A stretch of 64,000 nucleotides of DNA from Macrocybe gigantea (lineage: Eukaryota; Basidiomycota; Agaricomycetes; Agaricales; Callistosporiaceae): contig SJRY01000255.1 in assembly GCA_011319805.1 (NCBI GenBank), forward strand, positions 310,001-374,000, read 5' to 3'. The translations under genes and the position numbers were made by a program. The notes beneath the pieces were generated by a model, which did not search any database, was not told the origin of the DNA, and was given only the letters and a program-made list of their open reading frames with translations. This document shows, piece after piece, positions 32,601-43,383 of this stretch (the stretch's first letter is position 1; the number at the start of each line of letters is the position of its first letter).

Positions 32601-33240
32601 ATGTTCATCAGAGGAAACACTCTGTTGGTGAGGTTAGAACATGATCCGGTTCCCGGAGGGGAGTTGCAATTCACAGACCTAAGCAACCCCCACAGTATGC
32701 AGGCACCTGGACAAGAACATGAGAGCTGGACAATGTGGAATTCTGAAGTCTGGAAACGGATTCAAGAGGAAGGAAAAAGATCACAGAGAGGTTGTAGCTG
32801 GATAGATAAACAAGCCCAAGACTTTGAGCGACCAAATTTTTCATCGGTAGGTTAACGTATGCTGCCTGGATCGTGTGGAATGTATCTGATGGAACAGCGG
32901 TATGTATCAGTCTGGTATCAGTGATCTTTTTGTGAAGGTACGGAAATGACCCGGCTACTTGCATGTATATGATGGAATTCGAAATTATGCAATAGTGTGA
33001 ATAATTCCGGAAATTTTCGTGACAACAAGAAAGCCGTCCACAGTCTACTAATGGACCGAAAGAAATTGCTGGATCTCGTGCAAAGTTCCGTAAAATGACC
33101 AAAAACAAGTCTTGCCTAAAGGTGTTGTAGCATATAAAGGAGTGGATGATGCTCTTACTACTGCGAGACAGGTTGATCTTGTCAAGAACTTAGACAATTT
33201 CGCGGAGCATCGGAGGCAAATGACTCGATTCTGGCAATGA
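32601..33240 (+). other. Unassigned coding-like exon set (possible lineage-specific gene or decayed gene)
   Basis: Several same-strand open segments read like exons: GIPMFIRGNTLLVRLEHDP near 32600, LTYAAWIVWNVSDGTA near 32854-32900 bounded by splice-like ends, NFRDNKKAVHSLLMDRKKLL near 33011-33097, and VVAYKGVDDALTTARQVDLV through NFAEHRRQMTRFW to TGA 33238-33240. I could not join all of them with canonical introns in one frame and I do not recognise the family. It may be a real small multi-exon gene, a gene with sequence errors, or a pseudogene. Confidence 0.3.
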
Positions 33241-34814
33241 AATCCACACATGCATGAGGTTTGAAGCTTGAAGCTCGAGTGATGATCCCAATCCGTGAGC
33301 CGTGTCACCAGTCACGTGCAAATAAATGACTATCGAGTTGTGATTGAAAAAATTATGATATCTTTTTCTTTCGAATCCACTGGCGATGGTCTACTAAGGC
33401 ATACAGTTGATCTTGGCTTGATGCATGTATGTACTGATTGTCATCTCTCTGCCATATCGAGTTATTTACAGGGAAAATATTGCCACCTGCGGTACTTATC
33501 CCCTAGACGCGTGTGAAGTCACGTCTTGCATCCTAACTTCACTATTTCAAACTCATGCGGAATGCCAAATGCGCAACAGTAAGAACTCATTGTTACTTGC
33601 AAAGAGCTGCTAGTGCTCTGTGGACTTCATGGGTACATAGTTAACTTTTTGTATCTCATGCTAGTGTCGTCTGACCTAGAAATGACCGAGATATAGGATG
33701 AGAAATCACACTCACTCGGTCAGATTGTTGCAACTGAGCGACGAATCTGCTATCAATATAACTGAAACGCCGATGAAATGTATGTTACGCTACGTCCTCC
33801 TTTGCATCCGATTGCTGACGATGCCTATGTTTAACAGGCACCAACGGTATTGATGCCCGTCGTATGACGATCATAGCGGGTCTCTTCAAGTTCCTACCTG
33901 GCGCAGTGGAGTTTTTCCCTTCACGAATGTCAAGCCTGTCAACTTGGTTATTGAAGAGAATCCTCATTCCCATGACAGAAAAATTTTTACACCATCAGTT
34001 CACCCTCAGTCATTCTTTCCATGTTGCCAACATAATTATGGGGCTTTGACGGAATTGGGCTTCCCGACGCTATCTAGGATGTCGATTGGCCTCATTCATT
34101 TATTCTCGCAACTCCCCTGAACGTTGAGCCTTTGTTGACTGTATCTGAAAAAACCGCACGGTTCCTGACAACATTTGCTGATGTGTTGTCAACACAACCA
34201 GTCCGTTCCATAAAGGTTGACGTTTACATATCATACAACCAGGAACGACTAGTTTCCTATTTTGGTTTTTTTAATGACGATACAGGTATGTTTTAATGTG
34301 ATTATCTACATTATGGCGTTTCGATTGGGTGCTGATGCGGTCTTGCATAAGGATCCTCACAACAGTTCACATCGAGGGTCTTCCTGATGTATTGTCATTC
34401 CCGTCTCACGTTCCTTCCAACTCGCTCGTGACTTTACACCTCTTCTTTCCTTTCTTCCTCTCATTTCCATCTGTCATCTAGGTCTACGGGATAACCTTCC
34501 GGCGCTCGCAAAATAGCGTCGGTACCCTTCAGACAAGCTGCTGTCTTTGCTTGTTTCGTCTACTTTTCCTGGGCAAATTTCGGGGCACTTAGTGTTTCTC
34601 TGCCAGGAACGAAGTTTTTCGATTCAATCTGGACGACACCGCAACATACGACACCGTGCCAAAGGGGCTCTGGGGGTAACTTTCTGAGCCCATTGAAATC
34701 TGGCGTAGAAGAGGAAAACTTTCGCACCCTCTGAACTCTCCAATCATTCCATTCATTCCAAGCCGACTCTCCTTTTCGATTCCCATTTCCCGTTTGCTGG
34801 ACATCCACGACGTT
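33241..34814. other. Gene-poor stretch with fragmentary open frames
   Basis: Two open segments stand out on the plus strand: one near 33858-34080 (reading SGSLQVPTWRSGVFPFTN) and one near 34085-34285 (DVDWPHSFILATPLNVEPLL, then VDVYISYNQERLVSYFGFFN). They could be neighbouring exons of one unknown gene, since CTATCTAG separates them. No start, stop or known domain could be assigned. The last ~500 bp should contain the promoter of the next gene. Confidence 0.3.
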
Positions 34815-36122
34815 ATGACGGCTGCGGTACTGATCCGCAAACTTCTCATATTTTGTTTCCTTTCATTCCTGTTCTCCTCTACGAATGCCCTCGTTGTCGA
34901 AGACGACCTAATTTACCCTAGAGCCAATGTCATATTGAACAACGCGACTGGCTCTCTTCAGGCATTTGACCCTGACACACACCAGCCGATCCCTCAAGGC
35001 CCCGCTACAGACGGCGCAGGGAAGAGTTTCTCTGTCCCCGCGGTCATTTGGATCGCGTTCTCTGCCCTGGTCGGCCTTCCGATGTCTGTAGCTGGCGTGA
35101 GAGGCTGGAGGTTCACTACTGGTGTGGGGATTGGGTTGACTTCTGCTGTCTGTGGTACGTGTTGGGGCGTCTCAGGCTACAATAACCTTGCATCTTACGC
35201 CTTCATTTATCGTAGCTTGGGCGGCCTTCGTAAATACGATTGGCGCATCCAGTCTACCTGATCTCCTCCTTGTCGCTATTATCATGGGTTTCTTCTTTCT
35301 CGGTTTCGTTTTAGGTCTATTTGAGTTGGGTCGTGTTGCCGGGATCGCCTTGTTGGGTATCGAAGGAGGCATTGCCTTTGGGATCCGCATCATGCTTCTC
35401 AAAAAGGGATTGCTTATACCTCTGTTTGTGGGCAACTGGCTTGTCAGCGCCTTTTTCGGCGTTGTCGGCGGGATTGTCATGGTCTGGGAAAGAACACAAA
35501 GAGGTGGAATCGTACGTTGTTCCACGGTTTCTTGCCTGGAGATTCACTGACGGGGGTGTACTTCTATTTTTAGTGTTTTGGATCAGCCTCCGTTGGAACA
35601 TTCTTGTCCTTCCTCGCAGTCGACCTGATAGTCAATCGACAGTCTGGCATGAGCCGTGGGCTTAGGTTTCTTTTTGACAGGAACACGTCACATACAGTCG
35701 TTGGTATCTTTGCCTTTGCTGTTGGTAAAGATCACTCAAGCCTATGCTACATTGCTCGCAGGACATCACTTCCAACGGTTACTACCCGTCATTGTCAACC
35801 AAGATCCTTTTAGCTGTTTCCCTCGCTCTGACGTGCGTCCCGAAATGGTTCTTTGTTACCCAATATACTGAACTCTTGCTTTTGCAGACCTGTTCTAGCA
35901 TATTCTCAACACCGGATATTCAAGCACTCGTTTTCCCGCAAACCTCGGCCGGATTCAAACGCCTTGTTCGGGGGTGGCGTCAATGACCCCCATGTGACGA
36001 GCATGACGAGTCATAATACGGCCTCGCAATCGACTGATAGGCTGCTCATCAAACCGCGCAGAAGATCGCTCCTGAGTGGAGTCTTGGACACGACGAGGTT
36101 GAAGAGCAGGTTCAGCATGTGA
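34815..36122 (+). CDS. Multi-pass membrane protein, DUF4203/TMEM198-like
   Basis: Start ATG 34815 precedes a hydrophobic leader (LLIFCFLSFLFSSTNALVV). After a ~60-residue lumenal part come roughly seven hydrophobic segments: FSVPAVIWIAFSALVGLPMS, TGVGIGLTSAVCAWAAFVNT, LLLVAIIMGFFFLGFVLGLF, AGIALLGIEGGIAFGIRIM, LFVGNWLVSAFFGVVGGIVM, ASVGTFLSFLAVDLIVN and ILLAVSLALT. The Gly-rich hairpins and the order fit the DUF4203 family of fungal membrane proteins (related to TM7SF3/TMEM198). The C-terminal ~85 residues are basic and cytosolic. Introns lie near 35155-35217, 35512-35574 and 35700-35763. TGA 36120-36122, convergent with the J-domain gene. Biological role not known. Confidence 0.75.
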
Positions 36123-36337
36123 ACCATAGGAAAGATAGACATCTGGCTGGCTTCCGAAGGGCTAGACCCCTTTCTTTTTCTTCCAGATGCCTCATTTGAG
36201 TTTCGCTGTTGTAACAGCAGTTTTTATCGATAATTATTTTGATCTGTAATTGCAGTGCCAAAAAGAAAATTCATTTCTTGCAACTACGTACATACATACA
36301 ACGAATGATCCCTGTATTTTCATTTAGCAGGAAAAAA

Positions 36338-37791
36338 TCAACAGCTGACACTTCTGGCTCTCATCGGCGACGATCTTGCCATGGCATGCTTTAAAGGCGA
36401 TGTGAAGGGCGTCGTGGAAGAGATGACAGTCTTGTCCTTTTCGGCCTCTTCAACGCCAACGCCTGCTTCCCAGAAGTTCACCTTTTCTTTCTGTCCCAAT
36501 TGCCGCCTTTCAGACCTCGCCAGTGCGCCTTCCCATGTCGTTCGGAGTGGTCCATCTTCTTTCTTGAGATTGGTCTCCATGACAAGGTTCTCCATCTCGT
36601 CCGCGAGGATGGCTAGGGTCCTGGCCTCGTCCTCGGTAGGACGCACTCGCTCTGTCTGGGTCGGCTGCGGTTGCGGCGATGGCGTGACAAACGACAGCGC
36701 GGGCGGTGACGTGTACAGCGGTCTCGGGCGCGCGAGACTGGAGATGTCCTCATGGCCTTTTTGTGGGGAGATTATACTATGGAGAAGTGTCTGGACGACG
36801 ATAGATGCCTCGCGGTCCGCGATGGCGGAGGCGGCGAGGAGACGCTCAAGAGCGACACGTTGCTCGTTTTCCGAGAGAGTGGACTGTGTGTGTACAGGGG
36901 AGAATGCACCGAGAAGAACGGGGACAACGCGGGAGAGTGCGATGGACACAAAAATGAAGAGATTGTGGAGGAAAAGAATGTGCTGGTGCGTAATGTATGA
37001 TGGCAGGATGACGTTTAAGAATGTCCGAGTGGAATACGTCGGAGCTAAGAATGTACCTGTGGCACTACTTGAGTTCATCACAGAGGGAGAGAGAATAAGG
37101 GCGAGTTCCGCCGTGAACAGGGACAAGTAGATGATGTATCGCCACTGGAATTCTTCGTTAGCAAAAGAAAGAAAATTTCCAGATGAAAGGCTATGTAACA
37201 TACAAAAGACACAGGGCTAGATGAGCCAATAAGGGACCAAAAGACGAGCGCGGCGCCCACAACGATGTGGTAGCCAGATGAACGGAGGAGGCCCTGGTGG
37301 AGATACTCCCTGACAGTGGAACAATTTTGCCAGCTAAGAACCTCCGGGCCGAACCTATCATAGGCAAAACGCACAACTGGGTCCTTCAACGCATCGTACA
37401 CATCCCTGATCATGATGAACAGTTGTTCGCCGTCCTTGCCCACGCCTGGTCTGTCGGGGTGGTACTTTTTGGCAAACTGCCTGAAAGCTGCCTTAAGCCC
37501 AGCTTCGTCAACGGTGTGAGGGACATTCAAAATTTGATAGAAGTTGGGCTGCATAGAGCGAATGGACTGGACAAGGTTGTATGAGAGGTAGGTGAGGACA
37601 ACCAGTGCGAACGTGGCCGCATAATGCTGGGCATACTGGCGCGTCCCAGGGAGGGGAGCTGGACGATTTCGGGATGAGTAGAAGGAGCGATGTGAGAAGG
37701 CTAGGATGCGCTTCGTGGCAAAGTCGGGGATGTACGACCAGCCGAGGACGCTGAAGAGCGGGATCGACAACGACAGCGACAGCGAGACCAT
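36338..37791 (-). CDS. Membrane-anchored DnaJ (J-domain) protein
   Basis: Hsp40-type co-chaperone that would stimulate an Hsp70 at a membrane, probably ER. Start ATG 37791. An N-terminal hydrophobic segment (LSIPLFSVLGWSYIP) and a second one (AATFALVVLTYLSYNLVQSI) precede the J domain: NFYQILNVPHTVDEAGLKAA, FAKKYHPDRPG with the required HPD, and YDALKDPVVRFAYDRFGPEV. Three further hydrophobic segments follow (VVGAALVFWSLIG, YIIYLSLFTAELALIL, LFLHNLFIFVSIALSRVVPV), then a long charged C-terminus. One intron near 37158-37212 is clear. The start lies only 74 bp from the start of the HAUS3-like gene on the other strand, so they share a very short bidirectional promoter. Confidence 0.86.
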
Positions 37792-37865
37792 GATCGAGGC
37801 GGTGAATTTCCAATTCCGGCAAAAAGATCACTCCAGCGTCATGTGACTGACGCGTCCTTTACACA
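37792..37865. promoter_or_regulatory. 74-bp bidirectional promoter
   Basis: The entire gap between the J-domain and HAUS3-like start codons is 74 bp, so both 5' UTRs and core promoters overlap or lie inside the genes. It contains GTCATGTGACTGACGCG near 37837. Confidence 0.5.
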
Positions 37866-39768
37866 ATGACTCTCACACACGACATCGCCAACATCCTACG
37901 CGAGCTCGGCGGGCCAGACATCGACGACACTGACATTGAATGGGCACTAGACGTACCGGCAGGAAGGAAGTGGTCGGAATGGATTGCGGCACAGGCTGGG
38001 CCGGGCCTACGCGACGTCGCCCTTGAGGCAAAGGAGCTCGAGCTGCTCGAGCAAATTGGCGAAGCTGCCAGCGAACCGACCGAAACTGCTGACACTGCAG
38101 TACCCATTTCTGTCCTCGAGTGAGTCTTTGCCTCTTTGGACGGGTTACCTGGCTCACATAGCGAAGGAAACGCGCACATTTCATCATACAAGAGACAGAG
38201 ATGTTACAGGAGGAAACAGCCCTTCATGAGGCGCGTCTCCGGCAGGCGAAGTATGTAGCTCCCCTGTGCTCTTTTGAAAACAGCAATCTAATGTTTCAAG
38301 CCAGAATAGTCTCCCAAAAATTGAAGCAATCTATAGCGTCTATTCGTGCCGCTCTTGATGAGCAAAATTCTATCATCACACAGTCTCAAGGGCGTCTAGA
38401 AGATCTTTCCCTCCATGTCCGTCCAAATCCTGATTGACATCTGTACATTGCTTATTCTTCTTTTCAGACTGACTCCGCAATCACATCTACGCACTCCGAC
38501 GCCCACTCCTTGCTCAACACCGTCATAACGGCCATGGACCCATTCTCTCATTCTCTGCAATCCATTTCTTTCATCCGTTCATCCGTTCTTGACCAACACG
38601 CCGTGCGCACGGGTCGAATCTCCGACGCGGTTTCCCGCCTTGAAAGTGCCCAGGAGGTCAATGACCAGGTCGCGCGTGTCTGCGACAGTCTCGGGCGCGC
38701 CGCACGCAGTGGCTTGGAGGACAAACTCGTCGCTCAGGAGATCATGCGCATTTGTGATGCACTGGAGGACGGGAAGAACATTGACACACTCTTCGACGAG
38801 ATGGATGACATCGGTAATCGCCGACTTGGCGAAGGAAATGTTGAGCGACGAACGCTTGACATTTCTACCGTTGTAGCGCGGCATTTAGAAAATGCCTGGG
38901 CCTGTGATCATGCCGTCTTGCTTGATACCAAGGCGAACTTACTCGACAAGGTCGCTCCTATCACTTCTCGTGTTGCCATCCAAGAAAACATCTAACTCCA
39001 TATTAGACTATATCGGTATATAAATCCGTTGTGCTTGATCCGCTTGCCCAACTTTGCGACCGTCTGCGCCAAATAGACGATCGCGCTCAATCCTCAGAAG
39101 CCTTACTAGGTGCCTTGGGGGTAGAATTCGAGGACATTGTTGACGACGTAACCTTCGCAAAAGCCCACAAACAAGAGCAGGCGGACAACAAGGAAAACAC
39201 TCTATACGAGAAACTGGTTCTTCTCCTGAAAAATCTCAAAGGTATGACTCCTCTGCCGTCCGCTCCTTCCACACCCACCTACCTTTGAGCAGACTTGCGA
39301 GATCCCATTGCACCCCATTGGTGCTGCTTCAGGAATCCGACATCCTAGAAGAGCTAAGCGCACTCACGCAAGGAACGGAAGAGAAGGAAGTGCAATGGAT
39401 TCAGAATGCTATTTCCAACCTATCTTCCTTGTGAGTATATCGCACTATGTTCCGACCCAACCGTCTGATACAACAGACGCTAGGCAATCATCGAATGCTC
39501 CTCTGATTTCGCGCATATACAAACACTCGCCACTCATCACCTCTTCGCCACTTACCCTCGCACCTCGTGTGACAGGATTGGAAGATAAGGCGACGAGTAA
39601 AGCCGGTGACCTATCAAAAGCAGTGGCTGAGTTACAAAAGGTATACCGCAATCACGCGTAGGGTGACGGGTGTTAACGAGTATTTCCTTGCAGGAAACCA
39701 ACGCCGTGCTTGAAAGTGCCAGGACGAAACGCCGGCTGAACGTGTTTATTGACAAGTGGTCAAAATAG
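37866..39768 (+). CDS. Putative augmin (HAUS) complex subunit 3
   Basis: Augmin recruits gamma-tubulin to spindle microtubules for branching nucleation. The N-terminal ~85 residues, ILRELGGPDIDDTDIEWALD, then KWSEWIAAQAG and ALEAKELELLEQIGEA, mirror HAUS3/Dgt3 (short globular start with EDFDWLF-like and W residues, then coiled coil). The rest is coiled coil: RAHFIIQETEMLQEETALHE, SQKLKQSIASIRAALDEQN, then HSDAHSLLNTVITAMDPFSH, and a C-terminal AELQKETNAVLESARTKRR. Length fits the family's ~600 residues only loosely. The assignment rests on architecture and weak similarity. Two junctions (near 39240/39335 and 39430/39587) do not join in frame with GT-AG introns unless a base is wrong. TAG 39766-39768. 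Confidence 0.55.
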
Positions 39769-39869
39769 CGAGGGCACAAAGAACTCTTCGACTGGGTCTG
39801 TATCACTCTTCCGGAGTTTCGACATATCTGTTTGGATCCAAGAGTCAACCTTCAATATCTGAAAATAAT

Positions 39870-41255
39870 TTAGATGTCCTCACACTCTCTCTGCTTCTTC
39901 CTCCAGGCCCATCTTTTCATCTTATGAGGGTCTTGCAGCCATCCTGTCAGCTCCTGCGATAAATTTTCATCCATGACTTGAGACAGCTCCAACAATCGCC
40001 TCGCCCATTTCCTGAAGTTCTCTTCGTCTCCAAGGGCGCCGTAACAAAGAACTATTTCTTCGAGGTGAAAACGTGCCAGACCATGAAGGCCTTCGCGATC
40101 GATCATGGAGAGGGCGCATAGATGTGACGAGATGACATGATCGTCTGGGCGCGCAAGATCCGTGGACCATTTAAGGTAGCATGGATGCGTGTGTCGGTAC
40201 GAGCCTAGCGTCGTACGGACCCAGTCGCTGTCACGCTCTTGTGATTCTTGGTTTATGCCTATCTTTCGATCCTCCCCCCTTAACTCACTCGCCTGCCCGA
40301 TTGTGTCCTCATACTCTCTCGCTCGTGTTTCGTCCTCAGACCGAGGAAATCGGCAAAATGCGCATCCACATGGAAACTTGTATCGTGTTAAAAGTGTTTC
40401 TTGGCGCGTGCGCCGGGGAAGCGTAATGTCAGTGTAGGTCATCGTGATTTCTTCGCCTGAACGAATAGTCCGCAAGGCATATAGGGTCATTGATAGTCTC
40501 GAGGGATCCCATTTATGTGCCGTGTTCGGCCCACAAGAATGGTTGCTCCTGTTCAGCGTCAGAAAGACACCGCCGTGCTTCTGATCTTGAAGGCATGGTG
40601 GCGGTGATGAGGTGGATGGCGAGGCAGACGCAGATCGGAAGAGAGAGAGGGAAATGGCGTTGGTTAGGAGAATACCTTCCTCCTGTGGGATGGGCGGTTC
40701 GCCACCTTCCTCGCCAGACTTGCATTCAGCAACATCGGCCAACTCATGGAAACCCAGCACGGGATACGCATTGGCCATATTCAACAAGCCCTTTCTGCCC
40801 TTCTCGTCGTCACCACCAAAATCCGGAAGGCAATCTGATAGCATTTTGAAGGCACTTCGTTTATCTTTGAAAGACAGAGGGATGCGCTGAGGAGCGATAA
40901 TAGTCGGGTGCTCGATATAGAGAGGCGAGCCTGCGGGTATGGGACGCGTCGCGATCAAACCGAGGCCATATGACGTCGGGGAGGGCGCAATCTGGAACGG
41001 CGGGTCCGAGGGCTTTACGTGTCCTGGTCGCACTATAGATTCTGGGAGAAACGGAACAATGCGTTCGTCCACAAGGAGCGCGCATTCGTGTATCGGCGTA
41101 TCACGGTTCGCGTCGTCATCGTCGAAAAATGATATTTTGTGAATGGTGAAATGTTGGGCGGGATCGCTTGTCGATGGCCAGCGCTGTCGCGAACTGTGGA
41201 ACGCCATTCTATGTTGAGTTGTCATTATATAATCAAGGTCAATCTTCGCCGTCAT
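39870..41255 (-). CDS. SET-domain protein (SMYD/SET5-like methyltransferase)
   Basis: Probable lysine methyltransferase. A single long exon holds a split SET domain: YGLGLIATRPIPAGSPLYIE at the front, a ~120-residue insert, then the core LTLNRSNHSCGPNTAHKWDP (the NHSCxPN signature), LYALRTIRSGEEITMTYTDI and a post-SET-like cysteine cluster, RYKFPCGCAFCRF. No MYND zinc finger is present, which favours SET5-like or orphan fungal SET proteins over SMYD. A helical C-terminal domain follows and ends at 39870. The frame is open upstream through 41276, but the candidate ATGs are 41255, 41225 and 41207. RIT1 starts at 41266 on the other strand, so one of the two nearer ATGs may be the real start. Confidence 0.82.
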   Translation of the reverse strand: MTAKIDLDYIMTTQHRMAFHSSRQRWPSTSDPAQHFTIHKISFFDDDDANRDTPIHECALLVDERIVPFLPESIVRPGHVKPSDPPFQIAPSPTSYGLGLIATRPIPAGSPLYIEHPTIIAPQRIPLSFKDKRSAFKMLSDCLPDFGGDDEKGRKGLLNMANAYPVLGFHELADVAECKSGEEGGEPPIPQEEGILLTNAISLSLFRSASASPSTSSPPPCLQDQKHGGVFLTLNRSNHSCGPNTAHKWDPSRLSMTLYALRTIRSGEEITMTYTDITLPRRTRQETLLTRYKFPCGCAFCRFPRSEDETRAREYEDTIGQASELRGEDRKIGINQESQERDSDWVRTTLGSYRHTHPCYLKWSTDLARPDDHVISSHLCALSMIDREGLHGLARFHLEEIVLCYGALGDEENFRKWARRLLELSQVMDENLSQELTGWLQDPHKMKRWAWRKKQRECEDI

Positions 41256-41265
41256 ACCCGTCGGT

Positions 41266-43174
41266 ATGTTCGACACAAAACCGAACGACCACCAGGTGCT
41301 TGAGCACTTGCGCAGAGAATCACTTGATGTGTATAACAGGATTCATTCCATTGCGGAGGATGCAGAATTTGTCAACAGTGTGACAAGGGCGTACCCTGAT
41401 CTTCCTGTGCTGCGTATGTGTTTGTGCTTCCATTTCCGCTGACATATGATAAGCGTCATCTTACGCCGTCATTATGAAGCTAATCTCCGATGCGGCGCGT
41501 GGTATACGGATCCTGACATGGTGCGTGCCTTTCGACATCTTGTATCGCGTTCAGAGTGTTGAGGATGAAAGGCTGCTACAGATCGCAACGGTACAGGCAT
41601 TCCCGCGTATTTCAAATCAACCGACGGCCACTTTGGTAACTGGAGCTTCAATCTTCGGCGCGCAAACTTGCATTTGCTGCCCGTCGTCGTGGAGAACAAA
41701 GGGTAAGTCGCAGACCATTCCTCGCCCGGCTTGCAACCTAATTTTAGTGCGCTGCGAAGCCTGATTCTCGTGGACTCGACGCGATCAGGAAAGAGGATGC
41801 CGGACGCTCTGTCCAAAACTGTGCCAATCTGGTGTTCTGTTGTCAATCGGGCTGTCGGGAAGCGATTCAAGCGCGATGGTGGTCGTGAAGAGTTGGATAA
41901 GCGCCTTTACACCCCTCCTGGCGTTGTCAGCGCACAAGAGCATCATCAGATTGAGTCGAGGCTGGACAAATGGGCACACGAGCTTGCGGTATGTTTTCTG
42001 GAATGTTGTTTAAACTTGCTTGTTTTAATGACGCCTTTTCCTTGTCATAGGAATCATCATTTGAGCTTCCAGAGCTGCAACGTCCTCTCAGGCCTTTTTG
42101 GATCACGCCTGCAAATACGACTTTTCCGAAAGTGGACGAGGCGACACACAGACCAGGCTTTATGCCTGTTATTTGCGTGTCTGCTTCAAGACAGATCGAG
42201 TCTGGAACTGAACGAAGATCCGTCGGATTCACCTATGTCCAAGGCTCCGGAGACGATCACGAGCTTTGGAGCATGGTAAGCGGTCTTCCATTTCTTGATC
42301 TACGTTCCTTATTTATTCCAACAGGGCTTGACTCCAGAGTTGTTCTGGAAACACAAGCAGACGATATTAGCAGCAAAGCGAGGGGAATTAATGGACGTCA
42401 TCGTTTCTCTAGTCGCCTCTGACCGGCTCGAAAGCAAAACAAGCAGACAACCACAAGAAGGCTTTGTCCGGTCTCCGAGTAAAATCGAGAAAGCGGGTGG
42501 TCGGCTACAGATATGCTCATTGTCCGATATTAGCAACTCCGAACAGCTGTCAGGGACCGACGCTGGCATGGCATTTATTTTGCTGCCCTGGCCCCTATCA
42601 TCAACAGAGCCTCCAAGGACGATAGGTGGTGGGACAACGCGTTCTTCAAACTATATAGAACAACCTGCCTCGTCAGCAACATCGGATGGCTTCACGGATC
42701 CCAATTCCAATCCGTCTTCTTCCTCACATGTACTACAAATGTCCATCCCAGGAGGCAAGCGTGGTCAAATGGTGTTCTTGCAAGATATCTTGCCGCGCTC
42801 CATGATGTTCATTGAGCGGTGGCTTGGGCAGGGCAGAGATGTTTGCTTGGCATGCGCAAGTGACGGGAAGGATATAGCTGTTGGAGTCGCCCTGGCCGCC
42901 CTGCAAATGTTCTTTGACGACGAAGGTCGGTGGGTGGGAACAACGGTGCATCCTGATCGAAGGCACTGTGGTGAGTACATCAAATTTCCACACACGCACG
43001 CACCGCTTATGGCCAAGTAATTTCGCGTATGCGGCAGACAAGAAGACTATCCGGACGAGGCTGGAGTGGATTATAGCCAGCCGGCCGGTGGCAAACCCCT
43101 CTAGAACTACATTGAAAAGGGTGAACGAGTTTCTTCTTACTCCATCATCCTTTCGCAGAGGCGATAGACCATGA
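41266..43174 (+). CDS. RIT1: tRNA A64-2'-O-ribosylphosphate transferase (initiator tRNA)
   Basis: Adds a ribosyl-phosphate to A64 of initiator methionyl-tRNA so that elongation factor 1A does not use it. Spliced product shows HLRRESLDVYNRIHSIAEDA, then WYTDPD, FKSTDGHFGNWSFNLRRANLH, the phosphoryl-handling stretch ILVDSTRSGKRMPDALSKTV, IWCSVVNRAV, FWITPANTTFP, VCVSAS-like VICVSASRQI, GFTYVQGSGDDHELW, then GLTPELFWKHKQTIL. The C-terminal DUSP-like part carries CLACASDGKDIAVGVALAAL, a P-loop-like CxxGxD motif. It ends SFRRGDRP, TGA 43172-43174. The start at 41266 is the first ATG and gives MFDTKPNDHQVLEHL. It is nearly back to back with the SET gene. Five introns join cleanly. Confidence 0.92.
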
Positions 43175-43383
43175 CATGCAGCTTGAGGGAGGTACCCTGC
43201 ATTTACTGGCCGCGAGAGTTACATGCAGGTCACTGTCAGAAAGTCGCTATCAGTCTGACCACATCATGTCCCATGCTTCGTAATTGTGCTATACACCCAA
43301 AACATGGATTTCACGTTATATAAATCGCAAGCACAATGGTGCTTCTGCTAAAGACTGCAGTACTCAGTATTCAGTGCTCAGTT

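Noticed and set aside
36381..37130. 249-codon plus-strand frame
   Set aside because: Antisense shadow of the J-domain gene, whose minus-strand reading has a clear HPD motif and membrane segments.
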